Positions 47,052 through 57,750 of a DNA stretch of 64,000 bases are shown in pieces. Both the position numbers and the translations under genes were made by a program. The DNA lies in contig OZ035998.1 in NCBI GenBank assembly GCA_964035015.1, positions 21,572,041 through 21,636,040 on the forward strand. The letters run 5' to 3'. The first letter of the stretch is position 1, and each line of letters opens with the position of its first letter. The stretch comes from Corallium rubrum. Its lineage: Eukaryota > Cnidaria > Anthozoa > Scleralcyonacea > Coralliidae. The notes beneath the pieces are model-generated. The model saw nothing but the letters and a program-made list of their open reading frames with translations. It did no database searches and was not told the origin of the DNA.

Positions 47052-47884
47052 ATGGACAGGCGAAAGGGCACAAGATTCAGTTCGTTTTCGATTTTTCCGG
47101 ACGTTGTCATTTATTTCAGTGGATGGAGCAAAGAACTATGGATAGTTTAAGAGAATAAAATTTGGGTGGCAAAGGGCTAAATTTTTAACTATGGCTCGTT
47201 CAAAAGCACTGATTTTAACTGTGTTTAGGATATTAAGCAACTAGGCGATAAATTTACACCGTCAAGTGGGCTTCAATATTAACAATTCACACAGTAGTTT
47301 TAAAGATAAACATATGATCTAGATACTTCAACTCACCTTTTAGTAGTATTTTGCTGTTTAAACAGTTTGTCGACACAAACAAAATGGACATCGAAACGAA
47401 AAACCCTGTTTGTTGCATATTCTCCTCGAATAATCCAAGGTTTCCATAACTCCGATCATAGGAATATATAGCTCACATGAAAGTCATCACAACCAGTTTT
47501 AAATCGCCGAGGTTTCTCTTCTTCAGCGTACCAAATATTTCAGTTAACAAAACATTCAAACCTGAACGAACCTCATTTCGAACAAAAATAAAGAAACAGA
47601 GCAAGTGCGCCCGCGATTTTTGGTCAGTTACGACAATTTTCCCACCTGTTCATTAGGACTCATTTCATTGCTACACCAAAAACCCATCTGTCGTCAAAGC
47701 GGAACTTCAAAGCCGTAGTGTGCTTTCAAAAAACTCCAAATTTTTATATTGAAATCCCGAATTACGGATGGCAACCCCCCAAACCTTCAAACTAAACACT
47801 ATTCGATGCGATCCAGCGTGGTTGCCTGCTTGTAACAAAGAATGCCATCAACAGTAATATTTTGGATGCTTGGCCGGCCGTCTA

Positions 47885-48390
47885 GATAAAGTTATCGAAC
47901 AATTTGATAGGTACTGTAATCCTAGGAAGAATGTGGTTTTTGAGAGATACCAGTTTTGGAAGACTGCGCAGAAAGACTCCGAAACGGTTGACCAGTTCGT
48001 CACAAGATTAAAAAACAAGGTGAAATCCTGTGAGTATACCGTTGTGGATGACATGGTGAGAGATAAGTTGGTGTTCAGCTTACGAGATTTAGCAGTTAAA
48101 GAAAGGCTGTTGAGAGAAGAGAAACTTACACTTGAAAAGGCAGTCAGCAAGGCGAGGGCAGCCGAAGTCTCGAAAGAGCAGATCAAAGTGATGAGTCCCC
48201 AAGAGCAGATTAATTCTGATCAGTCGGTAAATCAAGTTCGTAGCATTAATAACAATGAGAAGAACCCAATTAGACGCCGTTCAAGGACAGATCCCAAAAC
48301 AGATAAGTGTGGGTTTTGTGGTTTATTTCATGCAGCGAGGTCTTGTCCCGCGTTTGGTAAAACGGGTAACTATTGTAAGAAGACAGGGCA
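47885..48390 (+). pseudogene. gypsy gag, 3' part, truncated in the zinc knuckle
   Basis: Continues the gag from 42326 with VIEQFDRYCNPRKNVVFERY, then SETVDQFVTRLKNKVKSCEY and LLREEKLTLEKAVSKARAAE. A CCHC knuckle starts KCGFCGLFHAARSCPAFGKT. Just after the second cysteine cluster (about 48390) the sequence switches to the 3' part of an R2-like LINE in the opposite orientation, so the protease/pol part is lost. Confidence 0.85.
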
Positions 48391-49834
48391 CTGTCTACCT
48401 AACATATCGTTTTTGCGTAGAATCTCCTTCACCAACATGTCAAGATCGTATAGTTCCTTTTTGGTGAACTGGTACACGTTCATGGCATATCCTGCAACAG
48501 GTATAATCCTGCAGTTGATTGCTTTCACGAGGTTCTTGTCATACAGCTCTAAATCTACCAGGCTCTCCAATCTCTTCTGCATTTCGTTCCTGATTCTTAA
48601 CATTAGCCTTCCCTTATCAATCTGCTTTCCCTGCTCTATCCCCAGGAATTTGTAAAACTCCTCCTTCTCCGGATCCAATGCCTCTGCCTTCTCATCCAGT
48701 ATCTTTAAGCCTTCCCCTTTGATCATCTTTCCTCGTTTAAAAACAACCTCTGCACATTTCTTTACACCATACACTGCTCCTGTGTCGTCGCTGGCTCTCA
48801 CAATTATTTCGTTGGCAGCTTCCATTTGCTTATGGCTTTCCTGGTAGGACTTCAGATCATCTATGAACAAACTGTGTGTTCTTTTCGTGAGTCTTTCCAA
48901 AGGAGGTCCCATCCTGTACCCTCTTGTTTCCTCCAAAAGCATTGTGATTGAGATTTCGGTTAAGCAATACCCTACCGGTGAATAACTATCTCCTTGCAAG
49001 AAGCCACACCGTATTCTGATCCATCTGCTCTGCATTTCCCGACCTCCAATGTTCACCTCTAGTCGTGTTTTCCAGTTGTTCATCAGTTTCCGTAACACAT
49101 TGATCACTTTCATTGGTATCCCTATCCATTCATACACCATGAGCATCCAATCATGGTGCACTTTGTCATATGCTTTCTGGTAATCATAGAAGGCAACTGT
49201 CAGATCCCTTTTATGCTCTCTCACCTCGTCCATTATACATTTGTCGATGAGTAGTTGATCAACTGTACCAAGCACACCTTCTGTTGCTCCCAGCTGTCCT
49301 TAATCCCAGATATCGTTCCGTATTGCATGATCTTTCATATATTTTCCCAACAAACCTGTAAAAAGCTTATACGATGTATTGAGGCAAGTTATTGGTCTGT
49401 AATCTTTTTCCGGTGCCAGGTCCTCAGTCTTTGGCAGGAGCACTGACCTGCCTAGTGTCAGCCATTCCGGAATACTATCTGGGTTTTCAATCCATTTCCT
49501 CATAGTTCTTCCAAGTGCCTGCCAAATTCCGCCAAACCTTTTCCACCAGAAATTCTGGATTCCATCCATGCCATGCAGGTGAAGTCCAGTTTTTCCTTCT
49601 CTTTATGACTTTCCCAATGGTCTCCTCACTTATCTCAATATCCTGTGCTTCTTTAACTTTCCTTTTCAGCTCCTCTTTGATCTTCTTCATCCATGGTTGT
49701 TCAGTGGTGATTTTCTCTTCCTCCCATATGCCTCCCCAGAATTCCACAAACCTCTCCATTGTGGGTGGCTCACCCTTGTACACCTTTGTCTCATTCACTT
49801 TCTTGTAAAATGCCCCTTCATCTGCTAAGAACAT
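48390..49834 (-). mobile_element. R2-like non-LTR reverse transcriptase fragment
   Basis: The minus strand carries RT motifs in order: WTSPAWHGWNPEF (49610), then DGIQNFWWKRFG, SVLLPKTEDLAPEKDYRPIT (about 49440-49390), DQLLIDKCIMDEV, motif A DYQKAYDKVHHDW (49180), motif B region RCGFLQGDSYSPV (about 49000) and motif C SLFIDDLKSY (48870), then the thumb (EEFYKFLGIEQ, LVKAINCRIIPVAGYAMNVY). The polymerase aspartates are still there. Stops and frame shifts lie near 49300 and 49570. It ends abruptly inside gag at 48390 and starts at a TTA microsatellite, so both ends are broken. The R2/NeSL-like affinity is from motif style only. Confidence 0.85.
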
Positions 49835-49835
49835 T

Positions 49836-49837
<2 letters not shown>

Positions 49838-49881
<44 letters not shown>

Positions 49882-49904
49882 CATTATTATTATTATTATT
49901 ATTA

Positions 49905-49988
<84 letters not shown>
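49838..49988. repeat. (TTA)n microsatellite, about 50 units
   Basis: About 150 bases of TTA with three or four single-base interruptions. The poly-Y and poly-I frames are artefacts. Confidence 0.97.
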
Positions 49989-49989
<1 letters not shown>

Positions 49990-50565
49990 AAACAAGTAAA
50001 GTATGTATGCTGGCTTAAGTTTAATAATGAATTCGCAAATTAACACCTAAAATCAGGAAGAAAAAAAGAAACGTTAATGCTCGGAAATGACTCGACTGTA
50101 TATGTGCATGAAGAGATTAGCCAGATTATAAACTGTCTATATTAATATTTCTAAATACAAATTCACATAATTTAACAGCAAACCTTGTGCCAACAAACGT
50201 CTGACGCAGGCTACTATAGTAAACGTGTTAACGACGTAAATATTTAAAATCTATATATTCATTTCATGTTCCCTTACCTTCTTCTCTTTTTTTGATAAGT
50301 TCCCTTATAATCGTTTGACATCCACTGCCGTCTTGATACTTGTCAGAAGTTATTTGCTATTGAAGAACTCCTTCGCTTTGCCAGTTTTCCTCAATACATG
50401 TAAAATATCACTATATATGTAATGGTGTGTATAAATCGCATTCGCTGAAGCGAAATTCGGCTTCCTGCCGCTTGCTCTCGTGAATGCCCATCCAGCATTC
50501 GTATCTACGAATAAGGCATCTGATGATGTGTTTTAGCAGATCACGTGATTGACGTAACATAACCC
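49989..50565. other. intergenic, nothing recognised
   Basis: No ORF or repeat of note. Confidence 0.4.
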
Positions 50566-50599
50566 AGTGCATCTCAGCTCATTGCATGGCGGATCTGGT

Positions 50600-52710
50600 T
50601 TAGCAACCAGTATCCGCAAAAAACTGGTAAATGACTTTGCGTTCCTCGGAAAAGCAATTGTTCACGGCTCTCATCAGAGAATTGCTAAAGCGGTATTGAC
50701 GAATGATACGTTGAGACTGATGCGTCCTGAAAAATGTTTTAAAGCTTGTGACTTTGGAAGTTAACGGCTTACGTTCACGACGACAGCCTTCCATGCTCCA
50801 GGCAAAAACAAAGGCAGAGTTAACAAGTTTTGAATTTGAAAAGTTATGCCTGCCTTTTTGATGACTATTGCGTCTTCAAGAAAACAGAAGAAGGTAAAGT
50901 CCTGAGTGGCTTCCAAGTATAGCAATGACTGGTTCGACAATAATGATAACTGTAGGATAAAGCCTGGTTTTCACTGGAGCATAAGCAGAAGCATATGGCC
51001 ATAAGCCCATTATAAACAAAATACAATACAAAGAAATGTAACGTCTGTGCATGCCAGACTTCGTAAGGTATCTGACATTTTGCCTGGAAACTTCATACAG
51101 TATTGCAATTGTTGCAACTATATAAACGCGACAATTGTTGTCGTTAATCCGCTGTAATGACATGTTTAATATAAAAGTTTCATAGATAAAACTATTCTTT
51201 GTTTTGCTTTTTTGTTGAGGTGATGCTTAAGCTCATATTGTTAGTGAAAACAATGCTTAAACAACAATTATATATTACTTTTCAAAAAGAGTATTTAGCA
51301 CTGACAGATCGTTAAGAAAATGTGAATGACAATATTTCATATTGAAATGAAAAGAAAAAATTGTTCTGAAGTTGATACATCGACTGCCACAGCTTTCACA
51401 GCCTTCTTGTATTATAAATGTCGCTGTGAATCATTTTCCGCCATATTATCTTTCATCACCTAGCCACAACTCTGGTGATCCAAACATGATGAAAAACTCG
51501 AACATCTGACGTGATGTCGTTCAGCGATACGGCCTAATCCCCTGGATACGGTGAACCAAACGCAAGTGACAAGGCTTGAAAATATTAGGGACTTGCCAAA
51601 TCCAGCATGCAAATTCACGAAAAGACCCTTTCTCTCTTTGACGACGTATTTTATAGCAGCTCTTGGTGTTTATTCAACCTTTTAATACTAAAAACTTTAT
51701 AGTTAACAAACTTTGATAAGCGAACTCTCGATACCTTCTGTCATTTTGTCTGCAAAGACAGAAAGAGATTGTTTATTTGGCTTCACTCTTTGGTTTCCAC
51801 GCATTTGCGTGTTTATCCCACAAAAATCCCGCGCGTTAGTTCTGGGTTTTTCAGAGGTAAGTTGTGATTGGATAAAAAGGTAATACGTCACGGAAATAGA
51901 ATCTTGGCTCAGGTTCGCAGACGCTATATTCCCGCCGGAGGTACGAAGGAGGGGAAATACGTCTGGGTTCGCAGGCTACGCTCGCTGGGTCCGTCCTAAA
52001 AACGTCGGTTCGATATTTCACTAGTACAGATCGCACGCTCGGTCAATGTGTAGCGGTAAATGTCGTAATTAATATTAAATTTTTGGTCTTTCCATCTTCC
52101 TTCGCAGGAAACTCTGTGGACTCTTAATATTGGGTGGAGTAGGAAAACTTGGGTGGAATGGGCAAAACTCAGATGGAGTGGGAAAGCTTGGGTTGAGTGG
52201 GCAAACTTGGGTCGAGTGGACAAACTCAGATAGAGTGGGCAAACGTGAATGGAGTGGGCAAACTCGGGTGAAGTGAGGGAACTTGGGTGGAGTGGGTAAA
52301 CTTGGGTGGAGTGTGAAAACTTGGGTAGAGTGCCAAACTTGGGCGGAGTGGGCGAATTTGGGTGGAGTGGCCAAACTTTTGTGGAGTGGGCAAACTTAGA
52401 TGGAGTGGGGAAACTTGGATCGAGTGGGCAAGGAGGGGGGGGGGGGGGCGTTGGCCACAAACTGCACAGAGGCTGAAGGTTTTCATCCCATTTGAGGCAG
52501 CACTTCTCTTGGGATAGTACCGGTAACTTCTAGTCTATTTGTTGAATGTAAAACATGGAAATATTACGCTATCCAATACGCCATCATCTACGCCATCAAT
52601 CTAAATAAAATTTGTACAGAAAAACCATTATACCTCTTCACTGCAAGCCTTATCAAACGTCATCCAATACGGTTTTTTAAGGCTTAATCTTTTTTAGACG
52701 GGTTATTTTA
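50600..52710. repeat. composite dispersed repeat, copy B
   Basis: Pairs with 26420-28700 (see copy A). It has an extra 600 bases (about 51465-52080) that include the stretch inverted relative to copy A (51880-51960). Confidence 0.8.
52125..52440. repeat. GGGTGGAGTGGG-type minisatellite, copy B
   Basis: Same unit as 27955-28300, with a G-tract at 52434-52448. Frames on the minus strand are Pro/His-rich artefacts. Confidence 0.9.
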
Positions 52711-53401
52711 TTAACCCTTTCATGCGTATCGTTGTTGTCGAACAACTTTCTCTTTTTACTCTGTCTAACGCCAGGCGATTTTACTCAAAGTCTCGGAGAG
52801 CCATGCGTTTCTGTGTTTCTGTAGAGTTATAGATTTTCTATAGAGTTATGGAAATACTTGTGGAAATTTGAAAGAAGTTCAAATAGTTCGATCCCACAGC
52901 TGTAATTTCTCGTTCTGCCAAACTTCCTCTTGTGTTTCTATAACTCTATAGAAATAACACGGAAAATGTTTTCTATTTTTTAAACAATACACGTATCTCG
53001 TTGTTTGAGTTTCACAAACTTACAAAATTCGTACGCAGACGCGCCGTAAGGATTTATTAAACACTAGACTGATCATGAATTTGTGGAATGTATTTTTGTG
53101 AAGAAAAGTTTCGAGTTAAAGAATATATACATTTCAAAACCAAACGAAGACCAGTTTTGAAATGCAACGTCAAGACCTTCCAGCCATTGAATGTTTGATT
53201 CTGGTTATTACTCGCGAGCTTGTATAATTGTATTCCTTGTTTATTTTAATCTTGAATCGTTGTTAATCCTTTGGTGACTAGAAACTCTCCCCTTGACAAG
53301 CAGAATGTCTGGCGTTAGCCAGAATAAAATAGCAGCTTCCATCCGTCCCCGAAGCAGTTTCCATCAGTCCCAGAAGACTGGTTCATTCCGGAAAGAGTTA
53401 A
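52711..53401. mobile_element. TTAA-bounded inverted-repeat element (piggyBac-like MITE pattern)
   Basis: Starts TTAACCCTTTC and ends GAAAGAGTTAA, so the termini are inverted with one mismatch, and TTAA sits at both edges as in piggyBac targets. Just inside, tactctgtctaacgccaggc (52762) and the complement of ttctggctaacgccagac (about 53308-53326) are also inverted. The centre carries sequence of the 28.5/52.8 kb dispersed repeat (tggaaatttgaaagaa). An insertion into the MITE, or two MITE ends around a repeat, are both possible. Confidence 0.6.
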
Positions 53402-53608
53402 TAAACAGTCCACCGCATGGCACACGTCAGTATAGTTGCATGCAAGCGTTTTAAAAAAGAGCTTAAGTGAAAAGGTGAATAACTGCATAACGAGAATTGG
53501 TAACGAAAATGCGGCTTTTCAAAACAAAACGGGATTTTACAGCTCGGTAAAAACGCTCAATAAACATAATTTCTTAGTATTTTACTATTTTTTAAAATTT
53601 TTTATCAG
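53402..53608. other. 5' flank / intron of the pseudokinase gene
   Basis: No upstream exon in phase with the death-domain exon could be identified here. A pyrimidine/T-rich tract ends in the acceptor TTTTTATCAG at 53608. Confidence 0.4.
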
Positions 53609-56600
53609 GTGTCTCCATCAAAGTCAAAGACCTTAAACTTTTGACTAGACAGAAGTTATGTCGAAAATTAGATATCATAATTAATGGAGTTGGGGGAGAT
53701 TATCAGACGCTCGCAGGTCACTTGGATATGCCAAATGATGAATTTCAACTAATTTCTCAAGGACAGCAACCGACAGAAAATGTGTTACGCTGGTGGGAAC
53801 GAAAACCTGAAGCAACTGTTGCAAAACTACGAGATATCTTGCACACTATGCGGCGCCCCGATTGTGTGGATATAGTAGATCAAGCTCAAGGTAGATATTA
53901 CGGATTTAGCAACTCCTAAAACAACTCTTAAAGCAAGTTTAAGCTTTTTTTTGTTATAATTGTTTGTAGATATATTACAATAATTTGGTAAAATTTGACG
54001 AAAACCGTCTCGGCGAATCTGCCATTTATCGAACAAAATTTTACCTAAAGTTGGCGGTGTTTTAATGGAAACAGGAATAAATTTCATGCAAAATAATCTA
54101 AAATTTGAATAGCTAACTTAAAGACAAACTTAATGGTGTATTATGTTGTGGTATAACTCCGTTTTAATTTGTAGATTTCCAAAATAAGTTATGTGGGGCT
54201 CTGCCACAATGGATTATCTTAAAATAACAATATAATATTTGCATTTTATTGTATTGCCTTGCTTTTTTCAATTTAAATTTTATAAAACGTCGCTTTTCAT
54301 TTTATTCACACAAAGTTTGTTTTTAAAATCATTTATTGTTTAAATATTGTGTTATAGATTATGATAATATTTTTTAGTAATAATTAGCGTAAATTAACAT
54401 AATTTGCAAAATGGTTGTCCGCAACCTCGTTCCCAGGGCCTGCGAGGAAATGGTCGTGGTTAAACTAGCTAGTTTTTTTGTCAAAATAGCATTTTTGTAT
54501 GAATATATAATAGAAAATAAGAATAAATAATTCATGTGGCACGAAAAATTGATGCGGGTGCTGATGAAAAACTGGGGTATTTTTTTAAATGGCTTAATCA
54601 ATGTCAAATTTTATCATGTTAGGCCGGATGAAAACTATCGTATATAAGCGCAAAGAAATAATTCTCTCTGACAACCGAGCCAGCTCGCTTCCATCCCCTT
54701 AGAGCAAAATGTTGAGTACAAAATAAAAAAATAAATAAAAGAAAAAAGAAAACAAACAAAAAAAATGTGCCCGTGATAATGGGTGGCAAGGAATCGTGCA
54801 TGCAGTTAAGATATAGTCACGAATCACAATTGATTATTATCTATATATCTTCTTATCTTTTTTATTATCTTCAGTTATAGATTCAAAGGAAGAGCAAGAG
54901 CAAAACAAAAAAAGTAATTTTTTTGAAGATATAGACAAAGAAATAGGATATTTGCCAAATGCTTCTCTACCACTTCTTGAAGTATTAGTTCAAATGATTT
55001 GCGAAACGCAAGATATATCATTGAAAAAGAAATGTGTGGACAGGATAGAAACTGTACTGGACTGGGTGTTTCAACATTTCTCTGAGAATTCATGCGGAAT
55101 ACATTCAGCAGAGGAGATTCTTCGAGATTTTCTAGTCTCAGATCGAAATCCAGAGAATGTTATGAGTTGCATACGTCCTTATACTTGCATTCTTACAGTC
55201 ATGATCAGGCATGGAGCACTGCCAGCAGCATTTAAAAAAGATTCCTTAAAACCATTCCTAAATTACTTGAAAAAACTGGTGAACCCTCCACACTTTTGCC
55301 CTCAATCCAGAACCCGTCGGGATGTCGAAACAGTGATAGAAATACTGTCCGCATCTGCTGAAAACCTGAATTGGTCACACAAACCTGTTAGATTCATCAA
55401 TTGCGTCGAATCTGGTAAGAACAGTAGCGAACAAGTGACTAAGTTTTGCCAAAAGCATCTAAAGAAAGAAGCTTGGTATCAACATTTTTTAATCCTGGCT
55501 TTGTTGCATATGCAGGTGAATATATTTGGTTGTTTCTAACATATATGCACATTACACGTTTTGCAGGCTATAATTGTATGCAGGCGCGACAACAAGAAAA
55601 TAACACATAGCCTATACATGAACGTGCTATTCATCAATATTTTAGTCATATCACAAATTTGTAATTTTCTGTATATTATGTTATTTTTAAGGTTCTAACC
55701 CAAGAGAAAATAAGTTTTCTGCAGCTCCTCTTACAAGTCATCGCTTTTCTGTCAAACAAATTACACAAACAGCATCGATCGTATCAGTGGAAATTTACCG
55801 TTACTGTTGTGGATAGCCTTACAAAGATAGCCACGAATATTCCAGGTCAGATCAAATAACATCATAGCATTTTACAGTAAAAGCGTTCTTATTTTTTAGA
55901 GAAGACGCCAGAGAATTCTGACCATGAAATCAGAGGCAAAAAGTCACGTGATTGAAACCTAAGAATAGAAATTGCACAAAGTTACCACGCAAAGACGCAA
56001 TTCTTTTACTATCTATTAATATATTTTGTTTTGTTTTGTTTAAACAGATTTATCAAACATCACTGTGATGGGCAAAAATGGCCTTGTTGAGTTTTTCGAA
56101 ATCCTAAAAAGATATAAATTGTCAGAGTGCATTTCTATATTTCACAAATACGCCAGAACTCTTGTATACATTGACAACATAGGCCTTCGCCATAAGTTAT
56201 TAACAGGCATTTATAAAGATTTAGACGTTGCTTCTGAAGATATTCTCAAAGCCAGATTCAAAAGTAATCCGTCAATGCGGAGTCTTGCAAATAGTAAAGC
56301 AATTCATAATGGCAAGAACACTTTAATTTTGTCTGGGAATTTTGAAGGATCGCCAGTAGTGGCAAAATGTTACAAACCTCGGCGTGAACAACTTACAACG
56401 AAATATTCAACTCAACGCGCTAAAAATGAAAATCTTGCAAACGAAGAATCTGTGTTATCTTATTTGAAAGAAAACAAGTGCCACTCAAATATTGTCCAGT
56501 TTATTACTTACGATCCCGCACTGTCCTGCATGGTGCTAAAATACGTGTCTCAAGATTGCCTTCTGAAATTCTTAAGAAATCGTCGGACGATGGCTCTATC

Positions 56601-57344
56601 TCCAAATTTGACGGATCTGCTGCACATGATGATACAGATTGCTGATGCACTGGAATTTTTGGGAAGAAAACAAATTATCCATCTGGGGCTGAAAGCAAAA
56701 AATGTTCTAGTGGGTGAGAATTATCATGTCAAATTGACGGGTTTTCAATCGTCCTCCCGCCGAAACAAGTTTCCAGAGGGAATTAAAGTGGAAATCGAAA
56801 ACTGTCACTTGAAATGGATGGATCCAGATTATCTATCCGGAGGGCTAGCTACTTATGCTACTGACATATGGGCCTTCGGAGTTTTAATGTATGAGATTCT
56901 CACCTTTGGATGTGTGCCTTACAACAACGTGGAAAGCAGCCCAAACCATGGTACCTTTAAGCGAAAGTCAATGACTGCCTCTCAAGCTAGATTGTTTGTA
57001 AGTATACTAAAGAAAGTTAAATACATTCTATTTGTCTACTATAACTTAGAGTTTGATAGTTAGTTTTCTATTATTGGATTAGTTTGGTTTTCTAATTTTA
57101 AATAAAAAGTTTAAATGAAAAACAATATATCAAAAACATATAATACGCCTGACTTCCTTTTCACTTTCAGGTTTTGCGTGGAGGAAGACTACCACAGCAT
57201 TCCTGCATTCCTAAAAACTTATTCCAAATTATGTCTGAAAAATGTTTTGAAGCAAAGCATTACAAAAGACCTTCAGCTACAGAAGTTAAAGATTCACTCG
57301 AGACGGAACTTTCAAATTTGCAAAGTAAGGAATTTAATTACTAA
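53609..57344 (+). CDS. death-domain / helical / tyrosine-kinase-like pseudokinase gene (5' exon missing)
   Basis: Probably a cytoplasmic signalling scaffold that binds other death-domain proteins. Five exons fit in phase with GT-AG borders: 53609-53890, 54875-55515, 55692-55845, 56048-56997 and 57171-57324 (or read through to a stop at 57342), about 727 codons. Exon 1 is a death domain (LTRQKLCRKL, then DYQTLAGHL and NVLRWWERKPEATVAKLRDI). Exons 2-4 give about 340 residues of unrecognised helical sequence. From about residue 443 there is a kinase fold: beta-3 VVAKCYK keeps the Lys (56365), and LKWMDPDYL, TDIWAFGVLMYEILTFG and a C-lobe with CFEAKHYKRPSATEV are typical of tyrosine-kinase-like domains. 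The catalytic loop is IIHLGLKAKN, with HRD changed to HLG (56680). DFG is GFQ (56740), and the glycine loop is degenerate. Loss of both aspartates predicts no phosphotransfer. The first coding exon, including the ATG, is not identified. Subfamily not assigned. Confidence 0.85.
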
Positions 57345-57399
57345 TCTTAATTTATCTATGATTTGCTATAGTCGAAACGATGTACATTATGCATTTATC

Positions 57400-57529
57400 C
57401 CCGAGCCGGGCGACGGGCCGAAGGCCCGGAGCCCGGTGAGGGTGCTAATCTCGACACGCGTGGAGTCCATTTTACACGCGTGTAGTGCACGCGAAATTAC
57501 ACGCAAGTGGGAAAGAAATTCTGCGAGAT

Positions 57530-57530
<1 letters not shown>
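57400..57530. repeat. GC-rich short repeat with ACACGCGTG palindromes
   Basis: gccgggcgacgggccgaagg and gggccgaaggccc (57417) are imperfect palindromes; cgacacgcgtgga, acacgcgtgtag and cacgcgaaattacacgcaag repeat a CACGCG core. The function is unknown, probably an element fragment. It lies directly after the last recognised kinase exon. Confidence 0.4.

Positions 57531-57532
<2 letters not shown>

Positions 57533-57580
<48 letters not shown>
57533..57580. repeat. (TA)n microsatellite
   Basis: 24 TA units. Confidence 0.97.
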
Positions 57581-57582
<2 letters not shown>

Positions 57583-57617
57583 ATGAAAAACACACAAGTT
57601 ACTTCATAAAGAACTTT

Positions 57618-57678
57618 ATTTCACTACAAATTTGTTTCGTATGGCAAGCGTAGTGCTTGCCACACTCGTCAGGTGAAA
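57618..57678 (-). ncRNA. hammerhead ribozyme, well formed, minus strand
   Basis: On the minus strand: stem I UUUCAC (57678-57673) pairs with GUGAAA (57624-57619). The core is CUGACGA (57672-57666). Stem II has 11 pairs, GUGUGGCAAGC with GCUUGCCAUAC, including one G-U, around a 5-base loop (57665-57639). GAAA follows (57638-57635), then the self-complementary stem III ACAAAUUUGU and an allowed cleavage triplet GUA (cut after 57625). Every core position fits the type I hammerhead. It is bounded by (TA)n tracts on both sides, as in Penelope-like terminal repeats and small ribozyme-bearing retroelements. Confidence 0.75.
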
Positions 57679-57701
57679 GTGTTAGTCCACAGTTGGTGTG
57701 A

Positions 57702-57704
<3 letters not shown>

Positions 57705-57747
<43 letters not shown>
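57705..57747. repeat. (TA)n microsatellite
   Basis: 21 TA units, 27 bases beyond the hammerhead. Confidence 0.97.

Positions 57748-57749
<2 letters not shown>

Positions 57750-57750
<1 letters not shown>

Larger units (their letters stand above)
42327..47884. mobile_element. 5558-bp inverted-repeat element inserted in gypsy gag
   Basis: Left end TAGACGGCCGGCCAA and right end TTGGCCGGCCGTCTA are perfect inverses. Similarity continues inward for about 150 bases with mismatches (gatggcatt, then tgttacaagcaggcaaccac, then ggttgccatccg). GAT flanks both sides, consistent with a 3-bp target duplication, although a 6-bp CT(G/A)GAT is also possible. The element is internally nested: it contains a MITE (42966-43157), a tandem repeat (44411) and a 1.6 kb element (45433-47051). 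gacaacaggtgggaaaattg (44190) and its complement (47633) form a second inner inverted pair. No transposase was recognised, so the superfamily is open. Confidence 0.82.

Noticed and set aside
49759-50046. Poly-Tyr and poly-Ile ORFs
   Set aside because: TTA/ATT microsatellite translation on the two strands.
57115-57609. 164-codon ORF at the end of the kinase gene
   Set aside because: It reads the last kinase exon in the wrong frame, then runs into intron-like sequence and the TA microsatellite; the kinase C-lobe is in another frame (57171-57324).
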